From Rhodospirillales bacterium (lineage in GTDB: Bacteria > Pseudomonadota > Alphaproteobacteria > Rhodospirillales > 2-12-FULL-67-15), in contig VGZQ01000012.1 in the NCBI GenBank assembly GCA_016872535.1, positions 1-47,942 on the forward strand: a DNA stretch of 47,942 nucleotides, read 5' to 3'. The position numbers and the translations under genes are program-made. The notes below the pieces were generated by a model. That model ran no database searches. It was not told the origin of the DNA and was given only the letters and a program-made list of their open reading frames with translations. Below are positions 1 through 10,547 of this stretch, one piece after another. The number at the start of each line of letters is the position of its first letter. The first letter of the stretch is position 1.

Positions 1-2330
1 CGCCTGCGGCGCCGTCCGGCGGCGGTCCCGTGACCGACGAGCGCGGCTTCCCCGTCGCCGCCGACCTGCTCGCCGAATTCAACGCCGCCAAGGCCGCCGG
101 CAAGCGCGGCGCGACCGACGCGGAACTGGCCGCCGAAATGGAGGCTGAACGCGCCAAGGAAGCCAAGCAGGCGAAACCCGCGCCCGCCCCGAAGCCCGCC
201 GCGGCGGCCAAGCCCCCCGCCGCCAAGGCGAGCGTTCCGGCCAAGGAAGAATCGAAGGAAGCCAAGGAGCCGAGCGCGGCGCAGGCCTCGATCCGCGTCG
301 GCGTCGACGTGCTCGAAGCGCTGATGACCCTGGTCAGCGAACTGGTGCTGACCCGCAACCAGCTTTTGCAGATGGTACGCGGACAGGAAGACAGCGCGTT
401 CAAGGTTCCCCTGCAACGGCTCAGCCATATCACCTCCGACTTGCAGGAGGGGGTGATGAAGACCCGCATGCAGCCCATCGGCAACGCTTGGGCCAAGCTG
501 CCGCGCATCATCCGCGACCTTTCGATCGAAATGAACAAGAAGATCGAGCTGGTGATGCAGGGCGCGGAAACCGAGTTGGACCGCCAGGTGCTCGAATTGA
601 TCAAGGATCCGCTCACGCACATGGTGCGCAACTCCGCCGACCACGGCATCGAGGTGCCGGACGTCCGGCGCGAGGCGGGCAAGGACGAGACCGGCACGAT
701 CGTCCTCAAGGCTTTCCACGAGGGCGGTCATATCATTATCCAGATTTCCGACGACGGACGCGGATTGAACGTGGAGAAAATCCGCGCCAAGGCGATCGCC
801 AACGGCATCGCCACCGAGGCCGAACTCGACGGCATGAGCGAACAGCAGATCATGCAGTTCATCTTCAAGGCCGGCTTTTCCACGGCCGAGAAGGTGACGT
901 CGGTTTCGGGTCGTGGCGTCGGCATGGACGTGGTGCGCACCAACATCGAAAAAATCGGCGGCACCATCGAGATGAAATCGGTGTGGGGCAAGGGATCGAC
1001 CTTCACCATCAAGATCCCGCTGACGCTGGCGATCGTTTCGGCCCTGGTGGTCGAAAGCGCCCGGGAGCGATTCGCCATTCCGCAGATCAGCGTTCTCGAA
1101 CTGGTGCGGACGTCCTCGCGCTCCGACACCAAGATCGAAATGATCAACGCGTCTCCGGTGCTCCGCTTGCGCGATCGACTGTTGCCCTTGGTATCCCTGC
1201 GCGGCCTGTTCAAGGCCGAGGATATCGATATCACCAATTCGACCGATGACTTCTACATCGTCGTCACCCAGGTCGGCACCTACACCTTCGGCATCATCGT
1301 CGATCGGGTGTTCGATACCGAGGAAATCGTGGTCAAGCCGGTGGCGCCGATTCTGCGCGAAATACCATTTTATTCGGGCAACACCATTCTCGGCGACGGC
1401 AGCGTAATCATGATCCTGGATCCCAATGGGATCGCGGCGGCGGTCGGCCAAGGCAAGATGGGCTCCGAGCGCGCCGCCGAAGCGGCCAGCGCGGTCGTCG
1501 CCAGCAGCGAGGATAAAACGTCGCTCCTGATCTTCCGCGCCGGCGGCGCGGAGCTGAAAGCGATTCCGCTGGCGCTGATCGCGCGCCTCGAGGAAATCGA
1601 TCTTGCGACTGTCGAACGGGCGCACGATCATCATGTAGTTCAATACCGCGGCCACTTGATGCCGCTGATTCCGTTCAATCCGGCGCACGAATGGCGGTCC
1701 TCGGGTCGCCAACCGGTGCTGGTGTTTACCGATCGTGAGCGGTCCATGGGGCTGGTGGTCGACGAAATCGTCGACATCGTCGAGGACCGCCTGAAGGTCG
1801 AGCTCGCTTCCGGCCGCACCGGAATCATCGGCAGCGCGATCGTGTCCGGCAAGGCGACCGATATTGTCGATGCCGGATACTACTTGAGCCAAGCCTACGC
1901 CGATTGGTTTGCCCAGGGCGGTGATAGTTCGGGCCGCGCGCTCGCCCAGAAGCGCGCCCTTTTGGTTGACGACAGTCCGTTCTTCCGCAATCTTCTCTCG
2001 CCGCTGCTGTCGGCCGCGGGGTATCATGTCACCACCGCCGAAAGCGCCGTCGATGCCCTCAGGCTGCGCGAATCGGGACAGATGTACGACGTGATCGTCA
2101 GCGATATCGAGATGCCGGAGATGGACGGCTTCGCGTTCGCCGAAGATGTGCGTCGTGATCCGCGGTGGAGCGCGGTGCCGATGGTCGCGTTGTCGTCGCG
2201 CGCGCAGCAAAGCGACCGGGACAGGGGAAAAGAGGCCGGGTTCGACGACTACGTCGCCAAGGCCGACCGCGAGATGTTGGTATCGACCTTGGCCGCTACC
2301 GTCGCCCAGGCTTCCCGTCGATCGGTTTGA
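1..2330 (+). CDS. cheA: Chemotaxis histidine kinase CheA, hybrid with C-terminal receiver (5' partial)
   Basis: CheA autophosphorylates in response to receptors and passes phosphate to CheY and CheB. The frame is open to the left edge, so the N-terminal Hpt (P1) domain and its histidine lie outside the window; the GTG at 30 is not a credible start. Counting residues from nt 30: a charged Ala/Pro/Lys linker (about 20-85), the dimerisation domain (about 87-150), then the kinase domain with the N-box (HMVRNSADHGIE, 197-208) and glycine boxes (DDGRG at 241, GRGVGMD at 294). A CheW-like domain follows (about 335-475), then a second CheW-like stretch (about 497-630), and a receiver domain (about 642-760) with DD at 647-648 and the phospho-acceptor region SDIEMPEMDG at 691-700. 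It heads cheA-cheY-cheB-cheR. The CheW-REC tail is more elaborate than the E. coli enzyme and is seen in some Rhodospirillales. Confidence 0.95.
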   Translation, partial: PAAPSGGGPVTDERGFPVAADLLAEFNAAKAAGKRGATDAELAAEMEAERAKEAKQAKPAPAPKPAAAAKPPAAKASVPAKEESKEAKEPSAAQASIRVGVDVLEALMTLVSELVLTRNQLLQMVRGQEDSAFKVPLQRLSHITSDLQEGVMKTRMQPIGNAWAKLPRIIRDLSIEMNKKIELVMQGAETELDRQVLELIKDPLTHMVRNSADHGIEVPDVRREAGKDETGTIVLKAFHEGGHIIIQISDDGRGLNVEKIRAKAIANGIATEAELDGMSEQQIMQFIFKAGFSTAEKVTSVSGRGVGMDVVRTNIEKIGGTIEMKSVWGKGSTFTIKIPLTLAIVSALVVESARERFAIPQISVLELVRTSSRSDTKIEMINASPVLRLRDRLLPLVSLRGLFKAEDIDITNSTDDFYIVVTQVGTYTFGIIVDRVFDTEEIVVKPVAPILREIPFYSGNTILGDGSVIMILDPNGIAAAVGQGKMGSERAAEAASAVVASSEDKTSLLIFRAGGAELKAIPLALIARLEEIDLATVERAHDHHVVQYRGHLMPLIPFNPAHEWRSSGRQPVLVFTDRERSMGLVVDEIVDIVEDRLKVELASGRTGIIGSAIVSGKATDIVDAGYYLSQAYADWFAQGGDSSGRALAQKRALLVDDSPFFRNLLSPLLSAAGYHVTTAESAVDALRLRESGQMYDVIVSDIEMPEMDGFAFAEDVRRDPRWSAVPMVALSSRAQQSDRDRGKEAGFDDYVAKADREMLVSTLAATVAQASRRSV

Positions 2331-2415
2331 TCACGCCCGGCGTCGATGAGTTCAAGCTACGGATAAATAAAGCGTCGGTCCCGCGGAAGGCCGTTTCAAT
2401 GCAAAAGAGAGAATC

Positions 2416-2781
2416 ATGAAATCGTGTCTGATTGTCGACGATTCGAAAGTCATTCGAATGGTCGCGCGCAAGATCCTACAGGAACTCAAGTTCGAGACGT
2501 CCGAGGCCGCCGATGGTTCGCAGGCGCTCGACGCCTGCAAGAAGAAAATGCCCGACGGCGTTTTGCTCGACTGGAACATGCCCGTCATGGACGGATTGGA
2601 GTTTCTGAAACAACTCCGCGCCTTGCCGGGGGGCGATAAGCCGGTGGTGGTGTTCTGCACCACCGAAAACGACATGAATCACATTCAGAAGGCGATCGAA
2701 GCGGGCGCCAACGAATACATTATGAAGCCGTTCGATAGCGAAATCATCCAGGCCAAATTCTCGCAAGTCGGCCTTTTGTAA
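2416..2781 (+). CDS. cheY: Chemotaxis response regulator CheY
   Basis: A single receiver domain of 121 aa with no output domain, the usual size for CheY, which binds the flagellar switch (FliM/FliN) when phosphorylated. Acidic pair at residues 8-9 (IVDDSKVIR), phospho-acceptor aspartate in LLDWNMPVMDG (about residue 53), Thr in CTTEN (about 83) and Lys in MKPFD (about 104) complete the active site. The start is ATG after a purine-rich GAGAGAA. It lies 85 bp after cheA and 21 bp before cheB, so it is probably in the same operon. Confidence 0.95.
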   Translation: MKSCLIVDDSKVIRMVARKILQELKFETSEAADGSQALDACKKKMPDGVLLDWNMPVMDGLEFLKQLRALPGGDKPVVVFCTTENDMNHIQKAIEAGANEYIMKPFDSEIIQAKFSQVGLL

Positions 2782-2802
2782 ATTCGTCGGCGGGGAAATC
2801 CC

Positions 2803-3957
2803 ATGATTGCAGAAGCCACCGCGCGTGGAGAAACGGGAGGCCGACCTCCCGAAGACTCCATTCGCGTCATGGTGGTGGACGATTCCGCCGTCATTCGCGG
2901 ACTTACCAGTAAAATACTCGCCTCCGATCCCAATATTTCCGTCGTCGCTTCGGTCGGCAACGGGCAGATGGCGATCGATTCGCTCGCGCGCAACGATATC
3001 GACGTCATCGTCATGGATATCGAGATGCCGGTGATGGACGGGCTTACGGCGCTGCCGAAGCTGCTTAAAGTCAAGCCCGACGTGCGGATTATTATGTCGT
3101 CGACCTTGACCGTGCGTAACGCCGAGACCAGCATGCGCGCCTTGGAATTAGGGGCATCCGATTACATTTCGAAGCCGACCGCCACCCGCGACATCAGCGG
3201 CGGTGAGGAGTTTCGGCGTGATCTGTTGGAAAAAGTCCGCACTCTGGGTGCATCGAGACCGAAACGCGGGGCGCGTGCGCCGGCGCCGGCTGCGGCGTCT
3301 CCCGCCGCCGCGCCTCGCGCTGGCGTGCAGATTTATCCGCCCGGCCCGATCAAGCTACGCGCGCCGGGCCTGTTGCGGCCGAGTGCCCTGGCGATCGGAA
3401 GTTCGACCGGCGGGCCGCCGGCTTTGTTCGCGGTGCTGAAGGAGATTCGTCCATTGATCGACATGCCGGTGTTGATTACCCAGCACATGCCGCCGACGTT
3501 CACCACTATTCTCGCCCAGCACATCGAGCGCAATTGCAACTGGCCCTGTCGCGAAGGGCAGGACGGCGAGCCCGTCGTCAGCGGGCGAATTTTCCTGGCG
3601 CCGGGCGGCTATCATATGCTGGTCGAATCGAAGGACGGGAAGCCGACTATCCGGCTGACCCAGGATCCGCCGGAAAACTTCTGCCGGCCGGCCGTCGATC
3701 CCATGCTGCGCAGCATGGTCAAGTTCTACAACGGCCGCGTTTTGACCGTCATCCTGACCGGAATGGGCGCGGACGGCCTCAAAGGATGCCGCGAGGTGGT
3801 TCAGGCGGGCGGCACCGTGTTCGCCCAAGACGAAGCCACCAGCACGGTTTGGGGAATGCCCGGCGCGGTCGCCACCGACGGAATTTGCAGCGCCGTGATT
3901 CCGCTCAAGGAAATCGGCCCGCGGGTCATGGCATTTCTGGCAGGCAAGAACACATGA
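2803..3957 (+). CDS. cheB: Protein-glutamate methylesterase/deamidase CheB
   Basis: CheB removes methyl groups from chemoreceptor glutamates and is activated by CheA. The 384-aa protein has a receiver domain (about 20-140; VVDDSAVIRG, phospho-acceptor in VMDIEMPVMDG), an Ala/Pro linker (about 148-175) and a C-terminal methylesterase domain. The catalytic serine is in GSSTGGPPALF, the histidine in ITQHMPPTF and the aspartate in LTGMGADGLKG, so the triad is complete. The start is an ATG just after GGGGAAATCCC. Its TGA overlaps the ATG of cheR (ATGA), indicating translational coupling. Confidence 0.96.
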   Translation: MIAEATARGETGGRPPEDSIRVMVVDDSAVIRGLTSKILASDPNISVVASVGNGQMAIDSLARNDIDVIVMDIEMPVMDGLTALPKLLKVKPDVRIIMSSTLTVRNAETSMRALELGASDYISKPTATRDISGGEEFRRDLLEKVRTLGASRPKRGARAPAPAAASPAAAPRAGVQIYPPGPIKLRAPGLLRPSALAIGSSTGGPPALFAVLKEIRPLIDMPVLITQHMPPTFTTILAQHIERNCNWPCREGQDGEPVVSGRIFLAPGGYHMLVESKDGKPTIRLTQDPPENFCRPAVDPMLRSMVKFYNGRVLTVILTGMGADGLKGCREVVQAGGTVFAQDEATSTVWGMPGAVATDGICSAVIPLKEIGPRVMAFLAGKNT

Positions 3958-4796
3958 AATCCGAAGACTTCCAATATATTGCCGCGCTGTTGAAAGAACG
4001 CTCGGGTCTGGTCCTCACCAGCGACAAGGTTTACCTGCTGGAAAGCCGGCTGATTCCCGTGGCGCGCAAGCGCGGCCTCAAGGGACTCGACGATTTGGTC
4101 GATACCATCCGCAAGACCAAGCCCGAGCCGTTGATCGCCGACGTCACGGAGGCGATGACGACGAATGAATCGTTCTTCTTCCGCGACACTAAGCCCTTCG
4201 ATCTGTTCCGGGACAATGTTCTGCCGCACATCCTATCGGCCCGGCCGAACAAAACTTTCCGCGTCTGGTGCGCGGCCGCCTCGACCGGCCAGGAACCCTA
4301 TTCGCTGGCCATGATCCTCAAGGAACAATCGGCGAAGCTGGCGGGCTGGAAATACGAGATCGTGGGGACGGACCTGTCGCGCGAAGTCCTGGAACGGGCC
4401 AAGAAGGGACTTTATTCGCAGTTCGAGGTGCAGCGCGGACTGCCGATCCAGATGCTGGTGAAGTATTTCGAGAAAAAGGACGACCAATGGCAGATCAAGC
4501 CCGAGATTCGGGGCATGGTGCAATACAAGGAGCTTAACCTGCTGCACGATTTGAAGGCGCTCGGCAATTTCGACGTCGTGTTCTGCCGAAACGTGTTGAT
4601 TTATTTCGATCAAGCGACCAAAGGCAAGATTTTGGAGAATATTTCCAAGCTCATGCCCAACGACGGCATGCTGTTTCTGGGCGGCGCGGAAACGGTTCTC
4701 GGCATTTCCGACAAGTTCAAGCCCTTGCCCGGCCAGCGCGGCGTTTATTGCCAAGCCAACGCTCCCGCCGGGCTCGGCATGGCGAAAGCATCCTGA
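3954..4796 (+). CDS. cheR: Chemotaxis protein methyltransferase CheR
   Basis: CheR transfers methyl groups from S-adenosylmethionine to receptor glutamates, opposing CheB. The 280-aa protein has the helical N-terminal domain (about 1-75) and the class I methyltransferase domain with TNESFFFRD (about 64-72), WCAAASTGQEPYSLAM (about 106-121), EIVGTDLSREVLERA and the late motif FCRNVLIYF. The open frame extends far upstream inside cheB, but the ATG at 3954 overlapping the cheB stop gives the standard CheR N-terminus and length. Confidence 0.96.
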   Translation: MKSEDFQYIAALLKERSGLVLTSDKVYLLESRLIPVARKRGLKGLDDLVDTIRKTKPEPLIADVTEAMTTNESFFFRDTKPFDLFRDNVLPHILSARPNKTFRVWCAAASTGQEPYSLAMILKEQSAKLAGWKYEIVGTDLSREVLERAKKGLYSQFEVQRGLPIQMLVKYFEKKDDQWQIKPEIRGMVQYKELNLLHDLKALGNFDVVFCRNVLIYFDQATKGKILENISKLMPNDGMLFLGGAETVLGISDKFKPLPGQRGVYCQANAPAGLGMAKAS

Positions 4797-4817
4797 TTTC
4801 GGATTGCCGTTGTTGAA

Positions 4818-4836
4818 GGGTGCCGTCGCGGCGCCC
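4818..4836. terminator. Hairpin between convergent cheR and ctrA
   Basis: GGGTGCCG and CGGCGCCC form an 8-bp stem with one T-G wobble and a 3-nt loop in the 42-bp gap between the convergent cheR and ctrA stops. Neither side has a clear T-run, so it is at best a weak bidirectional terminator. Confidence 0.35.
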
Positions 4837-4838
4837 GA

Positions 4839-5549
4839 TCACGACGCGCGGGCTTTGGCCGCCGCCGCGACTTCGTCGGGGTCGCGCAGAACGTAGCCGC
4901 GCCCCCAAACCGTTTCGATGTAGTTCTCGTTTCCGGTCGCCTGGGCAAGCTTCTTGCGCAGCTTGCAAATGAAAACGTCGATGATCTTGAGTTCGGGTTC
5001 GTCCATTCCACCGTAAAGATGGTTGAGGAACATTTCCTTGGTGAGCGTCGTCCCCTTACGCAAGGACAACAATTCGAGGATTCCGTATTCCTTGCCGGTC
5101 AGATGCACGGCCTGACCGTCCACGTCGACCGTGCGCGAGTCGAGGTTGACGTTAAGGCGTCCGGTGCGGATGACCGAATTGGAATGGCCGGCAGAACGGC
5201 GAACGATGGCGTGAATGCGAGCCAAAAGCTCGTTCTTGTCGAACGGCTTGGTGAGGTAGTCGTCGGCGCCGGTGCCGAGCCCCTTCACCTTCAATTCCGA
5301 TTGGGTCATGCCCGACAAAATCAGGACCGACGTCTTGATCCGGGAGTCGCGCAACCGGCGAAGGACTTCCATGCCGTCGATATCGGGCAACCCGAGATCG
5401 AGCACGATGATGTCGTAATCGTAGAGTTTGCCGATCTCTAGTCCGTCCTCGCCGAGCTGGGTGGCGTCCACCACCATGCCCGCGGACTTGAGGATAAGTT
5501 CGATGCTCTTGGAGGTCGCCGTATCGTCCTCGACAAGCAGAACCCGCAT
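4839..5549 (-). CDS. ctrA: Cell-cycle master response regulator CtrA
   Basis: CtrA is the essential OmpR-type regulator that controls cell cycle, flagellar and chemotaxis genes in many alphaproteobacteria. The 236-aa product has a receiver domain (1-120; MRVLLVEDD, phospho-acceptor in [13 protein letters not shown], Lys in LTKPFDKNE) and a winged-helix DNA-binding domain. In the latter a long block around [20 protein letters not shown] and [16 protein letters not shown] matches CtrA almost exactly. The frame runs 8 codons further upstream, but ATG 5549 sits correctly behind GGGAGG and gives the canonical MRVLL start. It is transcribed away from flhA and converges on cheR. Confidence 0.97.
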   Translation of the reverse strand: MRVLLVEDDTATSKSIELILKSAGMVVDATQLGEDGLEIGKLYDYDIIVLDLGLPDIDGMEVLRRLRDSRIKTSVLILSGMTQSELKVKGLGTGADDYLTKPFDKNELLARIHAIVRRSAGHSNSVIRTGRLNVNLDSRTVDVDGQAVHLTGKEYGILELLSLRKGTTLTKEMFLNHLYGGMDEPELKIIDVFICKLRKKLAQATGNENYIETVWGRGYVLRDPDEVAAAAKARAS

Positions 5550-5585
5550 AGCTGCCTCCCGAATCCTACCCATTAACGTTGGTTA

Positions 5586-5614
5586 ACCATACAGGTGGTC
5601 AAAAACCCGATCAA
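5586..5614 (-). promoter_or_regulatory. Candidate ctrA promoter with overlapping CtrA half-site
   Basis: On the minus strand TTGATC (5609-5614) and TATGGT (5586-5591) are separated by exactly 17 bp, a sigma-70-like arrangement 37 bp upstream of the ctrA ATG. The plus strand of 5583-5590 reads TTAACCAT, the CtrA half-site octamer known from several alphaproteobacteria, and a second TTAA lies 6 bp further on (5573-5576). It overlaps the -10 and start region, a layout that would suit autorepression. A GANTC methylation site (GAATC, 5561-5565) lies in the leader. The rest of the ctrA-flhA gap (5615-5892) shows two more GANTC sites (5744, 5766) and no credible gene. Confidence 0.55.
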
Positions 5615-5892
5615 GTACCCAATAAGTTGAGTTCCCTATTTGTTCGTATAGTATCGAGTTTGATTTACGACGAGTTAACTTTCCGCCTTTCATATTGGCA
5701 GGTGGTCGCGACCAACGACGAAAACCAAGACTAAACCCGGCTCGAATCCTCAAGGAACCCGCTTTGAGTCTCGCCCGCAGCATCTACGTTGCTGGCCTTG
5801 GCGCGGGGTGGGGACTTGGGAAGAGGGGTCGGGTGTGATGGCGCCATGGAGATCCGGGTTTCGTCCGAAAACCGCCTCGACCTCCATTCGGA

Positions 5893-8019
5893 TCAGATTT
5901 GTCCGACGGTCTTGATGCGGGCCTTGGGGTGAATCTCGTTCTGAGACATGACCGTGGTCATGGGACGGAAGCGCTCGACGATGGAACGAACGTAAGGCCG
6001 GACGGCGGGGCTGGTCAACAGCACCGCGCTTTCGCCGGCCATGGCCTGGCGCTCGAAGATGGTGCGCAGCAGGCCGATGAATTCGTGCAGCTTGGTTGGC
6101 GGGACCGACAGCTGCTTGTCGTCGCCGGTGCCGACCAGGGATTCGGCGAAGACTTGCTCCCAGCCCGGCGAGAGCGTCACCAGCGGGATGAAGCCCGAGG
6201 CATTGGTGTTCTGGTCGCTGATCTGGCGGGCGAGCCGGGCGCGGACGTGTTCGGTGATCAACATGACGTTGCGCGTATGGCCGCACGCCTCGGATATGCC
6301 CTCGAGGATGGTCGGCAAGTCGCGAATCGAAATTCGCTCCGCCAGCAGGTTTTGCAGCACGCGCTGAACGCCGCCGAGCGATATTTGCGATGGCACCATG
6401 TCGGCGATCAGCTTGTGATGCTGCTTGTCCATTTCATCGATCAGCTTCTGCGTTTCGGCGTAGGACAGCATTTCGGGCATGTTGTCCTTGATCGTCTCGG
6501 TCAGGTGAGTGGTGATGACGGTCGCGGGGTCGACCACCGTATAGCCGCGGAACAGCGCCTCCTCGCGGCTGGCTTCTTCGATCCACATGGCCGGCAGGCC
6601 GAAAGTCGGTTCGGTGGTCTTTTCGCCGGGCAGCGAAATATCCTCGCCGCGCGGATCCATGACCAGCAGCATATTGGGGCGAAGGTCGCCGCGTCCGGCT
6701 TCGATTTCCTTCACCCGGATGACGTAGGTATTGGCCGGAAGCTGCATGTTGTCCTGGATGCGAACGGGCGGCATGACGAATCCGACCTCGGACGCGATCT
6801 GACGCCGCAGCGCCTTGATCTGATCGGTCAGCTTCTGGCCGTCGCGAGGCGCGTTGATGAGCGAGAGCAGACCATAGCCGAGCTCGAGTCGGATGTGGTC
6901 GATCTTGAGCGCGGCGGCGATCGGTTCTTCCGCAGTCGGCTTTTTCTCGATGGTTAGCTCTTCTTCCTTGCGCTTGGCGTCTTCTTGCTCACGGCGCAGG
7001 TTCTCGCGCGCGACGGAAAAAGCGATGCCGCCGGTTATGACCGCCATGATCAAAAAAGGTAGCGCCGGAATGGCTGGCACCAGGGCCAATGCCAGCATCA
7101 GGCCGCAAACCAGGCCGAGGGCGCGCGGCTGACCGCCGAGCTGGTTGAACAGCGCTTTCTCGGTGGCGCCGGAAAGGCCGGCCTTGGTGACGACCATGCC
7201 GGCGGCGGTCGAGACGAGCAGGGCGGGAATCTGAGTCACCAATCCGTCGCCGACGCTGAGCCGGGTGTAGAAATCGGCCGCCTGGGCGAACGTGACGCCT
7301 TTTTGCGCCATGCCGATGATCATGCCGCCGATGATGTTGATGAAGATGATCAATAGGCCGGCGATGACGTCGCCGCGGACAAATTTCGCTGCGCCGTCCA
7401 TGGCGCCGTAAAATGTACTTTCATCCTCGAGCACGCGGCGGCGCTTGCGGGCCTCGTCCTCGTTAATCAATCCGGAAGACAGGTCGGCGTCGATGGCCAT
7501 CTGCTTGCCGGGCAGGGCATCGAGCGTGAACCGGGCGGCGACCTCGGCGATGCGGCCCGAACCCTTGGTGATGACGACGAAGTTGACGATGGTCAGGATC
7601 GCGAACACGATCAGGCCGATCACCAGATTGCCGGCCATGATGAAGCCGCTGAAGGCCTCGATGACGTGACCGGCGGCGGCGGTGCCGGTATGGCCCTCGG
7701 CCAGGATCAGGCGGGTCGACGCCAAATTGAGGGCGAGACGAATCAGGGTCGCAATCAGCAAAACCGTCGGAAACGCGCTGAAGTCCAGCGGCCGGTTGAT
7801 GAACAGGGCGATCATCAGGATCAGCACGGACAAGGTCAGCGAAAAGGCGAGGCTGATGTCGAGCAGCCATTTGGGCAGCGGCAGGATGAGGACCGTCAGG
7901 ATCGCGACGACGCCGATGGCGAACAGGATATCGCCGCGCTGCGCCAGCTTGGAGAGCTGGGCATTCACCGCCGGCGGCAGGACGGCGGGTAGAGCGGGTT
8001 GGGGCGTTGCGTCGGCCAT
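5893..8019 (-). CDS. flhA: Flagellar export apparatus protein FlhA
   Basis: FlhA is the large export-gate subunit of the flagellar type III secretion system, an inner-membrane protein with a cytoplasmic substrate-chaperone docking domain. The 708-aa product has an N-terminal multi-pass membrane region (about 28-330, starting with GDILFAIGVVAILTVLILPL), the conserved cytoplasmic loop with KGSGRIAEVAARFTLDALPGKQ (about 152-173) and a long cytoplasmic domain ending around residue 700. It is the last gene of the fliF operon and begins 37 bp after flbD. No strong ribosome-binding site is visible before the ATG. Confidence 0.97.
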   Translation of the reverse strand: MADATPQPALPAVLPPAVNAQLSKLAQRGDILFAIGVVAILTVLILPLPKWLLDISLAFSLTLSVLILMIALFINRPLDFSAFPTVLLIATLIRLALNLASTRLILAEGHTGTAAAGHVIEAFSGFIMAGNLVIGLIVFAILTIVNFVVITKGSGRIAEVAARFTLDALPGKQMAIDADLSSGLINEDEARKRRRVLEDESTFYGAMDGAAKFVRGDVIAGLLIIFINIIGGMIIGMAQKGVTFAQAADFYTRLSVGDGLVTQIPALLVSTAAGMVVTKAGLSGATEKALFNQLGGQPRALGLVCGLMLALALVPAIPALPFLIMAVITGGIAFSVARENLRREQEDAKRKEEELTIEKKPTAEEPIAAALKIDHIRLELGYGLLSLINAPRDGQKLTDQIKALRRQIASEVGFVMPPVRIQDNMQLPANTYVIRVKEIEAGRGDLRPNMLLVMDPRGEDISLPGEKTTEPTFGLPAMWIEEASREEALFRGYTVVDPATVITTHLTETIKDNMPEMLSYAETQKLIDEMDKQHHKLIADMVPSQISLGGVQRVLQNLLAERISIRDLPTILEGISEACGHTRNVMLITEHVRARLARQISDQNTNASGFIPLVTLSPGWEQVFAESLVGTGDDKQLSVPPTKLHEFIGLLRTIFERQAMAGESAVLLTSPAVRPYVRSIVERFRPMTTVMSQNEIHPKARIKTVGQI

Positions 8020-8056
8020 GATGGGGACCAGAGGCGGAACGGATATTCAAGCGCCC

Positions 8057-9385
<1,329 letters not shown>

Positions 9386-9430
9386 GAGCGTCAACCTTCC
9401 TTTATTGTCGGGTCACGGCAGCCGAAGCGA

Positions 9431-9769
9431 TCAGCGATCGGTCTTGATGATTTCCGTCATGGTTATGCCAAGGCGGTCCTCGACCACCACCACTTCGCCG
9501 CGCGCGACCAGGCGATTGTTGACGTAAATGTCGATCGCCTCGCCGACCTTGCGGTCGAGTTCGACGACGGCGCCGCGGCCCAGCCGCAGGAGCTGGCTGA
9601 CCTCCATCGTCGATTTGCCGAGCACGGCCGAGACCTGGACCGGGATGTCGTAAACGGGCTCCAAATCCTTGGCGCTGCGGGGCGATTCGGGAACGTCGGA
9701 GGACGGCATATTCCCTTCCGGCTGACCGTTACCGAGGTCCTTGAGGTTGAGGTCTTTCTCTTCAGCCAT
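9431..9769 (-). CDS. fliN: Flagellar motor switch protein FliN
   Basis: FliN forms the lower C-ring, binds CheY-P with FliM and docks the export ATPase complex. The 112-aa protein has a short charged N-terminus and a SpoA domain with VYDIPVQVSAVLGKS, LLRLGRGAVVELD, VNNRLVARGEVVVVEDRLGI and a TEIIK end, all typical. A longer frame exists upstream, but ATG 9769 behind GGAAGGGCAAC gives the standard start and overlaps the fliH stop by 8 bases. Confidence 0.95.
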   Translation of the reverse strand: MAEEKDLNLKDLGNGQPEGNMPSSDVPESPRSAKDLEPVYDIPVQVSAVLGKSTMEVSQLLRLGRGAVVELDRKVGEAIDIYVNNRLVARGEVVVVEDRLGITMTEIIKTDR

Positions 9770-10529
9770 GTTGCCCTTCCGAATTTTCCGAAGGTGAAGG
9801 CGTGGCGTTCGGGGCCGGTACCGTCGTTGCGGGTTCCCCACCGGTCTTGACCGCGTGCGCAGGGGTTGCATGCTCGGGAAGCGTGCGCACGAGGATGTCC
9901 TCGACGGTTTTTTCGATCGCCGCCATGTCCCTGGTCATGCCGCCGGTGTTCCATTCGACCCGAACGTCGCCCGAGGCGATCGAGGCGAGTGCATGAATCT
10001 TGATCCGGTTTTCGAAACCCGCGGTCGCGGCCAGAGCCTGGATCCGCGCCGAAATCGGCTCGGCCAAGCGGTCGTGGACATATATGTTCAAGATCGCCTC
10101 GCCCTGGACCATGGTCATGGCTTGCCCGACGACGTTCTCGATTTCGGACAAGGGATCGCGTTGGGCGAGAGATGGAAACAGTCGTCGAACGGCGGTCAGG
10201 GCGACGCGGACGGAGTCTTCGGTCGCGCGCGTCTCGATCGAGGACTGCGACCACATCAATTCGCGCAAGGCGTTTTCCACTCCGGCCAGGGCATCGCGCG
10301 TTTCGCGCTCGATGGACTCGGACATTTCCTTGATGCCGTTCTCCCGGCCCTGGGCGTAGGCTTCCTCGCGCGCGGCAGCCAGTTCCTCTTCGCTGAAGGT
10401 CGGCGCCGCGGGCGTTTCGGATGCGGTTTCGGGCGCTGCAACGGGATTTTCCGACGCGATCGCCTCCACGACCGGGGCGACGGGAGCATCGAAGACCCGA
10501 TCGAATGTGAATTTGCGCAAAGCGGCCAT
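9762..10529 (-). CDS. fliH: Flagellar assembly protein FliH
   Basis: FliH binds and restrains the export ATPase FliI and links it to the C-ring. The 255-aa product has an Ala/Pro-rich N-terminus, a helical stretch with small-residue spacing typical of FliH (FSEEELAAAREEAYAQGRENG, about 45-65), and a FliH/YscL-type C-terminal domain (VRVALTAVRRLFPSL, ILNIYVHDRLAEPISARI, VRVEWNTGGMTRDM). It has a Pro/Ala/Thr tail. It begins with ATG after GAGGAC, 18 bp downstream of fliG, and its stop overlaps the fliN start. Confidence 0.9.
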   Translation of the reverse strand: MAALRKFTFDRVFDAPVAPVVEAIASENPVAAPETASETPAAPTFSEEELAAAREEAYAQGRENGIKEMSESIERETRDALAGVENALRELMWSQSSIETRATEDSVRVALTAVRRLFPSLAQRDPLSEIENVVGQAMTMVQGEAILNIYVHDRLAEPISARIQALAATAGFENRIKIHALASIASGDVRVEWNTGGMTRDMAAIEKTVEDILVRTLPEHATPAHAVKTGGEPATTVPAPNATPSPSENSEGQHG

Positions 10530-10547
10530 GTCCTCGATCCCGACACC

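Noticed and set aside
5583-5783. A 66-codon minus-strand frame between ctrA and flhA
   Set aside because: It overlaps the ctrA promoter, has no ribosome-binding site and no recognisable motif.
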